DNA of 64,000 nucleotides from Alphaproteobacteria bacterium (lineage in GTDB: Bacteria > Pseudomonadota > Alphaproteobacteria > Puniceispirillales > Puniceispirillaceae): positions 1 through 64,000 of the forward strand of contig JADHLI010000010.1 of assembly GCA_016780775.1 (NCBI GenBank), in the 5' to 3' direction. The position numbers were made by a program, and so were the translations under genes. Of the stretch, positions 1 to 9,690 are shown one piece after another; the stretch's first letter is position 1; each line of letters begins with the position of its first letter. The notes beneath the pieces were generated by a model. That model was not told the origin of the DNA. It saw only the letters and a list, made by a program, of their open reading frames with translations, and searched no databases.

Positions 1-50
<50 letters not shown>

Positions 51-202
51 ATCTGTTATCTAACGGCTATTATTTTCAGCCACGATTTTTAGCCGCCATT
101 TTTATTCACCGCTACTGGCCGCCATGATCAGCGGCTTAGTAACATTTGTTCTCTTTTAAATCATCTATGCGCTGAATACAACTATCTGAAAAAAATCACA
201 GC

Positions 203-284
203 CCCAGATTAACACCCCCAGATTAACAGCCCAGAATACGTGCCCAGATTAACACCCCCAGAATAACGTGCCCAGAATAACATG
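203..284. repeat. imperfect 13-14 bp tandem repeat, six units
   Basis: Six head-to-tail units resembling CCCAGATTAACACC or CCCAGAATAACGTG begin near 203, 217, 230, 243, 257 and 271. The stretch lies between the tRNA-Arg and the stop of the orphan ABC ATPase, in 271 nt that hold no gene. Function unknown; it may simply be replication-slippage DNA. Confidence 0.75.
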
Positions 285-321
285 CCCTGACTATTGGGGT
301 CTTGAGCGTCCGCGCTATCTG

Positions 322-1290
322 CTACTTCCGGGTCAGCGATAAGAAAATATCCTCTAAGTCTGGCTCATCTGTGCTGACATCACCCACGGTTATACCCGCG
401 TTATGCAATTGCGCCAGAATAGCGCCCGCATGGGTATGGTTGGGATTAAAGCGGATACGCATGCGCCCTTCCCCTAGCACTGGGTCCAATGCCTGTATGG
501 CCTTTGGTAGCTTTTCAGGAAGCTTTTCTGGCAGGCTGATATACAGGTCTTTTTGCGCTGCTGATTTCAGCAATTCCTGCTTTGGCTGGGAGGTGATAAT
601 CTCGCCCTTATTTAAAATGGCAATATGGTCGCAAAGATTTTCTGCTTCCTCTAGATAGTGGGTGGTTAGCACTATCGTCACGCCGCTTTCATTTAGCTCT
701 TTGACTGTATCCCATAAGCGCTGTCGTAGCTCGACATCCACGCCTGCTGTTGGCTCATCCAGTACCAGAACTGGCGGTTGATGCACCATTGCTTTTGCGA
801 CCAGCAAGCGCCTGCGCATACCTCCCGATAGGGTGCGCGAATACGCGCCTGCCTTATCGGTTAACCCCATCAATTCTAACAGCGCATCCGTGCGCCGTTC
901 AGCCTTTGGCACGCCATACATGCCAGCGTTAAATTCCAACAATTCGCGCGGTGTAAAATACACGTCAATATTAAGCTCTTGCGGAACGATACCAATATTT
1001 GCCCGCAATTGGCGGGGGGATGTATCCAAATCGCTGCCCCAAACCGAAACCCTCCCAGCAGTTTTAATCACTGTGCCAGCTAAGATATTAATAAAGGTGG
1101 ATTTGCCTGCACCATTTGGCCCTAACAGACCAAAAATACATCCCCTTGGTACTTCTATATTTATCGATTTCAGTGCTTGCTTGGCAGCGCCCTTTGCCGC
1201 ACCCCCATAGGTTTTTTCCAAGCCATAGGCCGTTATCGCGAAATCTGGATTTGGGCTGTCTGAAAAAGGAGAGGTAAAGCTAGCATGCAT
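322..1290 (-). CDS. ABC-2 type transporter ATP-binding protein
   Basis: A 322-residue ATPase subunit of an ABC-2 type exporter (YadG/CcmA-like subfamily). It would hydrolyse ATP on the cytoplasmic face to drive a separate membrane permease. Walker A GPNGAGKS lies at about residues 57-64, the LSGGM signature at 154-158, Walker B VLVLDEP at 174-180 and the H-loop His in TTHYLEEAE near 214. About 80 residues after the ATPase core form the regulatory C-terminus usual for drug- or polysaccharide-export ATPases. No permease follows it: downstream are only repeats and a tRNA, and upstream is a divergent gene. The partner must be encoded elsewhere, so the substrate cannot be inferred. Confidence 0.85.
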   Translation of the reverse strand: MHASFTSPFSDSPNPDFAITAYGLEKTYGGAAKGAAKQALKSINIEVPRGCIFGLLGPNGAGKSTFINILAGTVIKTAGRVSVWGSDLDTSPRQLRANIGIVPQELNIDVYFTPRELLEFNAGMYGVPKAERRTDALLELMGLTDKAGAYSRTLSGGMRRRLLVAKAMVHQPPVLVLDEPTAGVDVELRQRLWDTVKELNESGVTIVLTTHYLEEAENLCDHIAILNKGEIITSQPKQELLKSAAQKDLYISLPEKLPEKLPKAIQALDPVLGEGRMRIRFNPNHTHAGAILAQLHNAGITVGDVSTDEPDLEDIFLSLTRK

Positions 1291-1534
1291 TTTGAAAAAA
1301 TAGCCTTAATGTATAAATAGGGGGTTTAAAAGAAAACCGCAGCACAGTTATAACAAAACCTCTAGCTGTAAGAAGTATATCTGCGCCTTAGGAATGCCCC
1401 CATTATATAGGCAGAATTGTGGTAAAGGGCAATGGGTGAGGGTGGTTGTTTGTTCGCCGCACTTGGTCTATTCTGGCTATGCAAGGCTGTTGCCTTACCA
1501 GAGTTAATCTATCAACCGGGATTTTAAAAATATC

Positions 1535-1744
1535 ATGTCAGACGTACCTGTTAGCACTGCCTCTACTGTGGATATCAGCGACCATGTTAATGTTGCCTCT
1601 GGCACCAGCAGGGTTTCATGTGATGGCGGCGGCGGCGCGCTAGGGCATCCACAAGTTTGGCTGAATCTACAAAAAGAAGAGGATGACGCCCCTGCCAAGG
1701 TGGTTTGTCCATATTGCTCACGCCTGTTTGTTGCAGACGCTTAA
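1535..1744 (+). CDS. zinc-finger domain protein (zf-CHCC type)
   Basis: A 69-residue protein with the C..GHP..CPYC pattern of the zf-CHCC family, which includes the NDUFS6-like zinc-binding accessory subunit of respiratory complex I. Visible ligands are a Cys in VSCDGGGG, the His in LGHPQVWLNL, and the two Cys of CPYCSRLF near the C-terminus. The N-terminal 25 residues are low-complexity Ser/Thr/Val-rich. It stands alone, divergent from the ABC ATPase and 129 nt before polA. A structural zinc role is likely from the family; the link to complex I is inference by homology. Confidence 0.8.
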   Translation: MSDVPVSTASTVDISDHVNVASGTSRVSCDGGGGALGHPQVWLNLQKEEDDAPAKVVCPYCSRLFVADA

Positions 1745-1873
1745 GGGCTGTTTTCTTCCTTTTTTGAAAACCCCATGCGTCAGCTGTTTACACGCCAGAA
1801 CAGACATGAATAAGCCGATGCCAGTTTAACCGTAAGCTAGCAAGAAATTAACATAGCAACAGGATTTAAATCC

Positions 1874-4750
1874 ATGCCCCAGACCCCTGCCAATGACCAG
1901 CTTGTTCTTGTAGATGGGTCTGGTTACATCTTCCGCGCCTTTCATGGTCTGCCGATGATGACCCGGCCAGATGGTACGCCAATTAATGCGGTATTTGGCT
2001 TTACCAAAATGCTTTTAAAGCTGAAGGCGGATTTAAACCCATCTCATATTATTGTGATTTTTGATGCTGGGCGCGTGACCTTCCGCAATGAGATTTATGG
2101 TGATTATAAAGCTAATCGATCTGAGCCACCTGAAGAGCTAGTACCGCAATTCCCGCTTGTACGGATGGCGGCTGAGGCTATTGGCTTGCCATTGCTGGAA
2201 ATGGAGGGTTTTGAGGCAGATGACCTTATCGCTAGCTACGCCCTGAAAGCTGAAAAACAAGGCATGCCGTGTTTGATTGTTTCCTCGGACAAGGATTTGA
2301 TGCAGTTGGTGCGCGGCGATATTACTATGCTTGACCCAATGAAAAACCGGCCTATCGGCGCAGAAGAGGTGGTCAAAAAATTTGGTGTTACCCCAGATAA
2401 GGTGGTGGATGTGCAAGCACTTGCTGGCGATTCTACTGATAATGTACCGGGCGTTCCGGGCATTGGGGTGAAGACGGCTGCAGAGCTCATAAACCAGTTC
2501 GGCGATCTGGAAAGCTTGCTCGCTGGGGCAGAGAGCATAAAACAGCCAAAGCGGCGTGAAAATCTAATCAATTTTGCTGAGCAGGCGCGCATATCCCGCC
2601 AACTGGTCCTGTTAAAAGATGATGTTGACCTGCCGATAGATATTGCTGCCCTTACCTTTCAGAAGGCAGATGATGAAAGGCTGATGGGTTTTCTTGCGGA
2701 ACAAGGATTTAAATCTTTAATAGCAGCACTTGGCGGAACCATGCCTGCCATAAGCCAAAATGCGGCTAGCCAAAATGCGTCAACTGGCGCATCAGCCGAA
2801 ACCTCTGATGGCGCGCCAGATGCTATTATGCCGCCAGTTGTAGCGGAGACTGACTATCAGCTGGTCACTGATATTGCTGATCTTGAGCGCTGGATTGAGG
2901 AAGCACAAAAACAGGGCTTTGTTGCGGTGGATACTGAAACAAGCTCTCTTGATGCGGCGCGTGCCGAGCTTGTAGGGGTGGCCATGGCAACTGCCCCTGG
3001 ACGCGCTTGTTATATTCCCTTGCGTCATGTTGGGCCAGGTACAATGCCAACAGATGGCACACCGCAAGGCGGGCTTGATTTTAGCGCTCCAGATCCAGAA
3101 GCTGTTGTTGAGCTGCCCCTTCAGCAGATAGATTTTGATACAGCGATGGAACGGCTGCGTGCATTATTTGCAGATCCGTCTGTTTTAAAAATTGGGCATA
3201 ATCTGAAATATGATATGCATGTGCTTAGCCAGCCACGCAATGGCGGGCTAGAGCTTAGTCCAGTGGATGATACGATGTGCTTGTCATATGTGCTGGATGC
3301 AGGACGCTCTGAGCGGCATGGCTTGGACCCTCTAGCACTCAACCTCCTACATGTACAGACCATTAAATATGAGGAAGTATGCGGTAAAGGGGCAAAACAA
3401 ATTTCGTTTGCTGAGGTCAGCCCCGAGACAGCTTGCGCTTATGCTAGCGAGGATGCCGATATCTGTTTGCGGCTTTGGATGATGTATCGTCCGCGTCTTG
3501 CCCGTGAGGCGGTTAGTAGCGTTTATGAACGCCTTGAGCGACCGCTTATTCCTATTCTGGCAGAGATGGAAAAGACAGGTATTGTTGTTGACGGGAATAT
3601 TCTGCGCCGCTTATCGAATGATTTTGCCACCCGCATCGCTGAGCTTGAAGGCGTAATCCATGCGCAGGCAGGTACAAGCTTTAATATCGCTTCACCTAAA
3701 CAATTGGGTGAAATCCTGTTTGATAAAATGGGCTATGAGGGGGGCAAGAAATCTAAGACAGGGGCATGGTCTACTGGCGCAGATGTGCTTGAAGATCTGG
3801 CAGCAAATGGTGCTGAAATTGCGAAATCAGTCTTGGATTATCGACAGCTTGCCAAGCTGAAATCCACCTATACTGATGCGTTGATGAAATCGATTAACCC
3901 TGATACGGGGCGTGTACATACTTCCTATTCAATGGTTGGGGCGTCTACAGGCAGGCTATCTTCTTCTGATCCAAATTTGCAGAATATTCCTATTCGCACG
4001 CAAGAGGGGCGGCAGATCAGAACTGCTTTTGTTGCGCGAGACGGGTATAAATTAATTTCTGCGGATTATAGCCAAATTGAGCTGCGTCTGGTGGCTCATG
4101 TTGCAGAAGAAGAGACGATGATGGCAGCGTTTCACAGAGGGGTGGATATTCACGCCCAGACCGCAGCAGAGGTCTTTAACGTTCCGTTAGAGACAATGGA
4201 TTCAGAAACCAGAAGACGCGCAAAGGCGATTAATTTCGGTATTATTTACGGAATTTCTGGCTTTGGTTTGGCGCGCCAGCTTTCTATCCCGCAAGGCGAG
4301 GCTCGCGATTATATTAAGGCCTATTTTGAACGCTTTCCTGGTATTCGCGCTTATATGGACAATGCCAAGCAATTTGCTAAGGTAAATCATTATGTGGAAA
4401 CATTGTTTGGCCGGCGTATCCATATCCCGCAAATCGAAGATAAAAATCAGGCGGTGCGCGCCTTTGCTGAAAGACAGGCTATAAATGCCCCTATTCAGGG
4501 CAGTGCAGCAGATATTATTAAACGTGCTATGATAAGACTGCCTGCAGCGATAAAGGCAGCTGGTTTGAATGCCGATATGTTGTTGCAGGTGCATGATGAG
4601 CTTATCTTTGAAGTGCCAGAAGCAGAAGCTGACACAGCGGTTGCTTTTATTACAAAGGTTATGGAAGAAGCAGCGGCCCCAATATTGGAGCTAAAAGTGC
4701 CGTTAGTCGCAGAGGCAGGCGTGGCAGATAGCTGGGCAGAAGCACATTAA
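1874..4750 (+). CDS. polA: DNA polymerase I
   Basis: A 958-residue polymerase for Okazaki-fragment maturation and repair synthesis. The 5'-3' flap nuclease domain (about 1-290) starts LVLVDGSGYIFRAFHG. After a low-complexity linker (290-325, containing a 15-bp duplication) comes the 3'-5' proofreading domain with its acidic residues intact: VDTETSSL, IGHNLKYDMH and YASEDAD. The polymerase domain carries motif A DYSQIELRLVAH, motif B RRRAKAINFGIIYG and motif C QVHDELIFE. All three activities therefore look functional, unlike Taq-type enzymes that lost proofreading. The length is normal. The ATG at 1874 lies just upstream of the conserved start; the Shine-Dalgarno is weak (ACAGGA). Confidence 0.97.
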   Translation: MPQTPANDQLVLVDGSGYIFRAFHGLPMMTRPDGTPINAVFGFTKMLLKLKADLNPSHIIVIFDAGRVTFRNEIYGDYKANRSEPPEELVPQFPLVRMAAEAIGLPLLEMEGFEADDLIASYALKAEKQGMPCLIVSSDKDLMQLVRGDITMLDPMKNRPIGAEEVVKKFGVTPDKVVDVQALAGDSTDNVPGVPGIGVKTAAELINQFGDLESLLAGAESIKQPKRRENLINFAEQARISRQLVLLKDDVDLPIDIAALTFQKADDERLMGFLAEQGFKSLIAALGGTMPAISQNAASQNASTGASAETSDGAPDAIMPPVVAETDYQLVTDIADLERWIEEAQKQGFVAVDTETSSLDAARAELVGVAMATAPGRACYIPLRHVGPGTMPTDGTPQGGLDFSAPDPEAVVELPLQQIDFDTAMERLRALFADPSVLKIGHNLKYDMHVLSQPRNGGLELSPVDDTMCLSYVLDAGRSERHGLDPLALNLLHVQTIKYEEVCGKGAKQISFAEVSPETACAYASEDADICLRLWMMYRPRLAREAVSSVYERLERPLIPILAEMEKTGIVVDGNILRRLSNDFATRIAELEGVIHAQAGTSFNIASPKQLGEILFDKMGYEGGKKSKTGAWSTGADVLEDLAANGAEIAKSVLDYRQLAKLKSTYTDALMKSINPDTGRVHTSYSMVGASTGRLSSSDPNLQNIPIRTQEGRQIRTAFVARDGYKLISADYSQIELRLVAHVAEEETMMAAFHRGVDIHAQTAAEVFNVPLETMDSETRRRAKAINFGIIYGISGFGLARQLSIPQGEARDYIKAYFERFPGIRAYMDNAKQFAKVNHYVETLFGRRIHIPQIEDKNQAVRAFAERQAINAPIQGSAADIIKRAMIRLPAAIKAAGLNADMLLQVHDELIFEVPEAEADTAVAFITKVMEEAAAPILELKVPLVAEAGVADSWAEAH
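2753..2779 (+). repeat. 15-bp duplication in the polA linker
   Basis: The 12-mer AGCCAAAATGCG occurs at 2753-2764 and 2768-2779, a 15-bp period that encodes two ASQNA-like units in the flexible linker between the flap-nuclease and proofreading domains. It keeps the reading frame. Confidence 0.7.
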
Positions 4751-4896
4751 GGATGTGTTTTTCAATAGCTGCAACTGCCGCATTTTTGCCGTAATCAGGC
4801 CGTGATTTGACCTTGTATATCGTTGAATATTAGCAACATATTATGGCAACATGCGATGTTTGGGTGATGCAATACCAATAAGAGGAGAGAGCGCGA

Positions 4897-5592
4897 ATGG
4901 CCAATAGATTAGCCCTAGTGGATGATGATCAAAATATTTTAGCTTCTGTTTCGCTGGCACTCGAATCTGAAGGCTATGAGGTGGACACCTATTTTGATAG
5001 TGAGCAAGCTCTGATTGGCCTTATTCAACGCCCCCCCGCGCTCGCTATACTAGACATTAAAATGCCGCGTATGGATGGCACAGAACTGCTTAGCAAGCTA
5101 CGCCAAAAATCAAGTTTACCAGTAATATTTCTAACCAGTAAAGATGATGAGCTTGATGAAGCCTTAGGCCTTGGTATGGGCGCGGATGACTATATAACTA
5201 AGCCGTTTTCGCAGCGTTTATTGCTGGCCAGAATTAAGGCTGTGTTGCGGAGGATTGGGCATGAGACATCGCCCGGACCAAAGGCAGATACCATCTCACA
5301 TGGCGATCTTGTGCTGGACCCAGAACGCCATCTTTGTAGCTGGAAAGGGGTGGAGGTAAAGCTAACAGTTACTGAATTTTTATTACTTCAAGCGCTAGCC
5401 CTGCGTCCTGGTCATGTCAAAAGCCGTGACCAGCTAATGGATGCAGCTTATGGCGATTCTGTTTTCCTAGAGGACAGAACTATTGATAGCCATATTAAGC
5501 GCATCCGTAGAAAATTTCGTGCCCATGATAATAGTTTTGACCGAATTGAGACCCTCTACGGTATTGGCTATAAATATAAGGGCGATGCCTAA
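4897..5592 (+). CDS. response regulator, OmpR/PhoB family, ChvI-like
   Basis: A 231-residue two-component regulator. The receiver domain (1-120) has the acidic pocket LVDDD (8-11), phospho-acceptor Asp53 in [13 protein letters not shown], and the conserved Thr and Lys in FLTSKDD and DYITKPFS. The C-terminal winged helix (about 135-231) ends [13 protein letters not shown], typical of OmpR/PhoB proteins. A good AGAGGAGAG ribosome site precedes the ATG. The paired kinase lies 49 nt downstream. Position ahead of rapZ and ahcY matches the alphaproteobacterial ChvI/ChvG locus, which controls envelope, acid-stress and symbiosis genes in rhizobia; the targets here are unknown. Confidence 0.88.
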   Translation: MANRLALVDDDQNILASVSLALESEGYEVDTYFDSEQALIGLIQRPPALAILDIKMPRMDGTELLSKLRQKSSLPVIFLTSKDDELDEALGLGMGADDYITKPFSQRLLLARIKAVLRRIGHETSPGPKADTISHGDLVLDPERHLCSWKGVEVKLTVTEFLLLQALALRPGHVKSRDQLMDAAYGDSVFLEDRTIDSHIKRIRRKFRAHDNSFDRIETLYGIGYKYKGDA

Positions 5593-5641
5593 TCAGGGCT
5601 TTTTGAATTTAGCGGGTTGAAGAAAAAGGAGGGCTATTATA

Positions 5642-7234
5642 GTGAGCGGGAAAAAGCGCTACTGGCCATCTTTTATTAGTCCGCTCTCAGCGCGCATTCT
5701 TGCTATTATGCTTCTGCCTTTGGCGCTATTTTTCATTGGCTTGTTTTCTATTGATCAATATCGCTCTGTACTGGTGCGTGCTGAATTTGACGCGTTGGAG
5801 CGTCAGGGTATGACGCTTGCTCGCTCGCTGGCGCTTGCGGAGGCTGACCGAACAGGAGGGATGGTTGCCACAAGAGAGCTATCGCCGCAAACTATGCGTC
5901 ATCTTCTGCCGCTTGTGGGTTATGGCTCACAACTTCGAGCCCGTGTTTTTCAGCCACAAGGCCAGTTGATGGCAGATACCTTCCGGCGCGGCGACCGCTT
6001 TCCGATGACCCGTATTAGGCGGCGTGAGCCAGTAGATTTTTCCAATAGGTTTCGCGTTAAGACGGTTGGTGCCTTTAACAATCTGGCTGACCTGATTTCT
6101 AATCGTCCGCCTGTGCCAGTGATGAATTTGCGTGGCTTGCGTCATGCGGATGGTTTGCGTGATGTGCGTGCAGCGTTATCTGGGGATATTGTGCGCAATA
6201 TGTGGCGCAATCCGCGTGGCCAACTAGTGCTATCTGTTAGTCTGCCAATACAGAATTTGCGAGTGGTGCGCGGCGCGCTCCTAATGACCAGTACAGGCGG
6301 CAATATTGAGCGGGAAATCGCGAATGTACAATGGGCCTTTGTGCAGCTCTTTATGGGTATTTTAACAGTAACCATTTTGCTAGGGCTGTATCTGGCGCGC
6401 TCTATTACCCGGCCAATTGTATTTTTAGCTGCTTCTGCAGATCGGTTGCGGCAAACCGGGGATATTCAGACCCCCTTGCGAGGCCTGCCTGAGCGTAAGG
6501 ACGAAATTGGCCAGCTATCACAAGCCTTGAGCGATATGACCGCAGAATTACAACGCCGTATTCAGGCAACGGCTAAATTTGCTGCTGATGTTTCGCATGA
6601 AATAAAAAACCCGCTGACGTCTTTGCGCTCTGCTGTAGAGACGGTGGCGCGGATTGATAACCCTGAACAGCAGCGCAAATTGATGGATGTTATTTTAACC
6701 GATGTTAACCGGCTGGATAGGCTTATCACCGATATCAGCCAAGCTAGCCGTGTGGATGCAGAGCTAACAGGTCAAACCCCAGAGCCAGAGGATATCACGG
6801 CTCTATTGGAAAGCTGGGCTGAGGTGTCGCGCGCACGTTTTGGCCAGCATAGGCTAAGCTATCAGCCCTATAAAAAAGCCTTGATGGTGCGAATGTATAA
6901 CACCCGCATCATTCAGATTCTGGATAATCTTCTAGCAAACGCGATGACTTTTCATGATGGCGAAGAGCCCATTATCCTTAGCGTCAAGCGGCTACGTGGA
7001 CAGGTTCAGATCAGCCTTGCCGACAAGGGGCCTGGTCTACCAGCAGGTAAAGAAGAGCGTATTTTTGACCGGTTTTATACAGAGCGTCCATCATCTGAAG
7101 GGTTTGGCAAGCATTCTGGCCTTGGTCTGTCTATCGCGCGGCAAATTGCCATCGCTCATGGTGGCCAGCTAAAAGGGGCTAGTGATAAATCTGGTGGGGC
7201 GATTTTCACCCTTACACTTCCGCTAGCGGATTAG
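5642..7234 (+). CDS. sensor histidine kinase, ChvG-like
   Basis: A 530-residue membrane kinase paired with the regulator just upstream. Two membrane segments (about 17-37 and 233-253) enclose a periplasmic sensor of about 195 residues. A HAMP linker follows (LARSITRPIVFLAASADRL), then the phospho-acceptor H-box FAADVSHEIKNPLTSLR and the ATPase boxes LLANAMTF (N), DKGPGLP (G1) and HSGLGLSIA (G2). Translation starts with GTG at 5642 behind AAGGAGGG. In ChvG homologs the sensor responds to acid or envelope stress, often through periplasmic ExoR; no ExoR gene is in the window. Confidence 0.87.
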   Translation: MSGKKRYWPSFISPLSARILAIMLLPLALFFIGLFSIDQYRSVLVRAEFDALERQGMTLARSLALAEADRTGGMVATRELSPQTMRHLLPLVGYGSQLRARVFQPQGQLMADTFRRGDRFPMTRIRRREPVDFSNRFRVKTVGAFNNLADLISNRPPVPVMNLRGLRHADGLRDVRAALSGDIVRNMWRNPRGQLVLSVSLPIQNLRVVRGALLMTSTGGNIEREIANVQWAFVQLFMGILTVTILLGLYLARSITRPIVFLAASADRLRQTGDIQTPLRGLPERKDEIGQLSQALSDMTAELQRRIQATAKFAADVSHEIKNPLTSLRSAVETVARIDNPEQQRKLMDVILTDVNRLDRLITDISQASRVDAELTGQTPEPEDITALLESWAEVSRARFGQHRLSYQPYKKALMVRMYNTRIIQILDNLLANAMTFHDGEEPIILSVKRLRGQVQISLADKGPGLPAGKEERIFDRFYTERPSSEGFGKHSGLGLSIARQIAIAHGGQLKGASDKSGGAIFTLTLPLAD

Positions 7235-7259
7235 CTGTGAAGTTGCTATCCTCTGATCT

Positions 7260-8171
7260 ATGAGCGATAGCAACAGTGAAAACGCATTAAATTCTGAAAC
7301 GCATGGAAGTGCCAATGATACTGGTCGTCTGGTGATCGTAATAGGCCAGTCAGGTTCTGGCCATTCCACTGCGCTAGGTTGCCTTGAAGATGCAGGGTTT
7401 AGTGCAATAGATAATTTGCCACTTGCCCTTATTGACCAGCTCGTTGCGTTATCGGTTGAAACCGAAAAACAGCATATTGCGGTCTGCGCAGATTTACGCA
7501 CCTCTGGCTTTGATGCTAAGGCAATTGAGCGGCTGGTAGGCAATTTACGAAACCGACTTGCAGATCAGTGCCAGCTGGTCCTGATAACTGCCCAGCCGCA
7601 GGAAATTTTGCGCCGCCATCAGGCAACACGTCGTCGCCACCCCCTTCAGAAAAGCGCGCCAAGCCTTGAGGCAGCAATAGAAACAGATCAAATTTCTGTG
7701 GATGCACTCCGTCACCTGGCTGATTTGCATATCGACAGCACAGAGACAACGCCAGTTGAATTTTGCAGTGCTTTATTAAGCCGTCTAGGGCTTGCTCAGC
7801 AAAGTCAGGCACAGCTTAACATCCTCAGCTTTTCCTATCGCCGCGGCCTGCCTTCTGCAGCAGATTTTATTTTTGATATGCGGTTTTTGGCTAATCCGCA
7901 TTGGCAAAAGGAGCTGCGTGCGCAAACTGGGCAGGACAGCGCAGTTAAAGATTTTGTTCAAGCAGACGAAGCTTTTCAGCCTTTCATGGATGGGGTATCA
8001 GCGCTTGTCTCTGCCAGTCTGCCGCGTTTGCGCAGCGATGGGCGCGGGCAGATAACCCTTGCATTTGGTTGTACTGGTGGGCGACATCGATCGGTTGCTA
8101 GCGCAAACTGGTTTGCTAATTGGGCAGCGACACAGAATATGGTGGCACAGCTTTACCACCGCGACTTATAA
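7260..8171 (+). CDS. rapZ: RapZ/YvcJ family nucleotide-binding protein with altered P-loop
   Basis: A 303-residue RapZ family protein. In E. coli RapZ is an RNA-binding adaptor that senses glucosamine-6-phosphate and directs RNase E to the GlmZ sRNA. The fold is recognisable from LEDAGFSAIDNLPLALIDQL after the P-loop and from the C-terminal FIFDMRFLANPHW and FGCTGGRHRSV motifs, the phosphosugar-sensing part. The Walker A reads GQSGSGHST (residues 29-37): His35 replaces the Lys that contacts nucleotide phosphates, so ATP/GTP binding is probably impaired. The C-terminal domain looks intact. The gene starts 25 nt after the kinase. The hprK and PTS genes that often lie between chvG and this locus are absent. 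Confidence 0.9.
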   Translation: MSDSNSENALNSETHGSANDTGRLVIVIGQSGSGHSTALGCLEDAGFSAIDNLPLALIDQLVALSVETEKQHIAVCADLRTSGFDAKAIERLVGNLRNRLADQCQLVLITAQPQEILRRHQATRRRHPLQKSAPSLEAAIETDQISVDALRHLADLHIDSTETTPVEFCSALLSRLGLAQQSQAQLNILSFSYRRGLPSAADFIFDMRFLANPHWQKELRAQTGQDSAVKDFVQADEAFQPFMDGVSALVSASLPRLRSDGRGQITLAFGCTGGRHRSVASANWFANWAATQNMVAQLYHRDL

Positions 8172-8258
8172 GTTTTTGCATTATGCCTTGCTATTTGCTA
8201 ACCAAGGGTCAGGATATTTACGGGGTGATGATTTTATGCCGCGAACAGGAGTTATTTT

Positions 8259-9653
8259 ATGTCTAATGATTATGTGATTGCCGATATTAGCCTTGCTGAT
8301 TGGGGGCGTAAAGAAATCGCCATTGCTGAAAATGAAATGCCGGGTTTGATGGCTCTGCGCGAAGAAAATGCAGGCGTAAAGCCGCTGGCAGGTGCGCGTA
8401 TCGCCGGCTGTTTGCATATGACTATTCAAACAGCGGTGCTTATTGAAACACTTGCGGACCTAGGGGCTGATATTCGCTGGTCATCTTGTAATATTTTTTC
8501 AACCCAAGATCAGGCAGCAGCTGCCATAGCGGCGCGCGGCATTCCTGTATTTGCTGTGAAGGGTGAGACGCTAGCAGATTACTGGGAATATGTTGACCGT
8601 ATTTTTGACTGGTCAGATGACGCGCCGGCTAATCTAATTCTCGATGATGGCGGTGATGCAACTATGTATATTCTGCTAGGTGCGCGCATCGAAGCAGGTG
8701 AAACAGTGCTGGAAAATCCGGCTACAGAAGAAGAGGAGTTCCTAAAAGCCCAGCTTCTGAAGCGGCATGCTGCTAGCCCTGGTTGGTTTACCCGCCAGAA
8801 AGATGCCATCATCGGCGTATCAGAAGAGACAACCACGGGGGTTCTGCGCTTGTATCAAATGGCGGAAAAGGGCCAGCTACCTTTCCCAGCTATAAATGTG
8901 AATGATTCTGTTACAAAGTCAAAATTTGATAATCTTTACGGTTGCCGAGAATCACTAGTGGATGGTATTCGCCGCGCCACCGATGTGATGTTGGCTGGTA
9001 AAGTTGCGGTTGTCGCAGGGTATGGCGATGTTGGCAAAGGCTCTGCTGCTTCGCTCCGTCAGGGCGGTGCGCGTGTTATGGTGACTGAAATTGATCCAAT
9101 TTGTGCGCTTCAAGCCGCGATGGAAGGCTATGAAGTTGTCACTATGGATGAGGCTGCAAGCAAGGCAGATATTTTTGTTACCGCTACGGGCAATAAGGAT
9201 GTCATCACGCTTGATCATATGCGTGATATGAAAGAGCGGGCTATTGTATGTAATATCGGACATTTCGATAATGAAATTCAAGTTGCCTCGCTTAACAACA
9301 TGGCTTGGACAGAAGTCAAGCCGCAGGTAGATGAGGTTGAATTCCCAGATGGCAAACGCATCATTTTGCTAGCAAAGGGGCGTCTAGTAAATCTGGGTTG
9401 CGCAACAGGTCATCCTTCTTTTGTGATGTCAGCTTCCTTTACTAATCAGGTGCTGGCGCAAATAGAGCTGTGGCAGCGTAGCGGTGAGTATGAGCAACGC
9501 GTATATACCCTGCCGCGTCATCTGGATGAAAAGGTAGCTGCCTTGCATCTGGAAAAGGTGGGGGCTCAACTAACCAAATTACGCGAAGACCAAGCAGACT
9601 ATATTGGCGTTGAACAGCAAGGCCCGTTCAAGTCTGAACAATATCGCTATTAA
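8259..9653 (+). CDS. ahcY: adenosylhomocysteinase
   Basis: A 464-residue S-adenosylhomocysteine hydrolase. It splits the methylation by-product SAH into adenosine and homocysteine, keeping the methyl cycle running in the cytosol. The NAD-binding motif [17 protein letters not shown], the substrate region [16 protein letters not shown], and the C-terminal tail ending FKSEQYRY, whose Lys and Tyr contact NAD of the neighbouring subunit, are all present. A loop of about 40 residues near 150-190, typical of proteobacterial enzymes, is retained. Its place downstream of the chvIG locus is a conserved alphaproteobacterial arrangement. Confidence 0.97.
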   Translation: MSNDYVIADISLADWGRKEIAIAENEMPGLMALREENAGVKPLAGARIAGCLHMTIQTAVLIETLADLGADIRWSSCNIFSTQDQAAAAIAARGIPVFAVKGETLADYWEYVDRIFDWSDDAPANLILDDGGDATMYILLGARIEAGETVLENPATEEEEFLKAQLLKRHAASPGWFTRQKDAIIGVSEETTTGVLRLYQMAEKGQLPFPAINVNDSVTKSKFDNLYGCRESLVDGIRRATDVMLAGKVAVVAGYGDVGKGSAASLRQGGARVMVTEIDPICALQAAMEGYEVVTMDEAASKADIFVTATGNKDVITLDHMRDMKERAIVCNIGHFDNEIQVASLNNMAWTEVKPQVDEVEFPDGKRIILLAKGRLVNLGCATGHPSFVMSASFTNQVLAQIELWQRSGEYEQRVYTLPRHLDEKVAALHLEKVGAQLTKLREDQADYIGVEQQGPFKSEQYRY

Positions 9654-9690
9654 GGGTATTATTTCAGGCGGTGGGCGTGAGAGGGCAGTT

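Noticed and set aside
203-284. Possible CRISPR array
   Set aside because: Units are 13-14 bp and contiguous with no spacers, and no cas gene is near.
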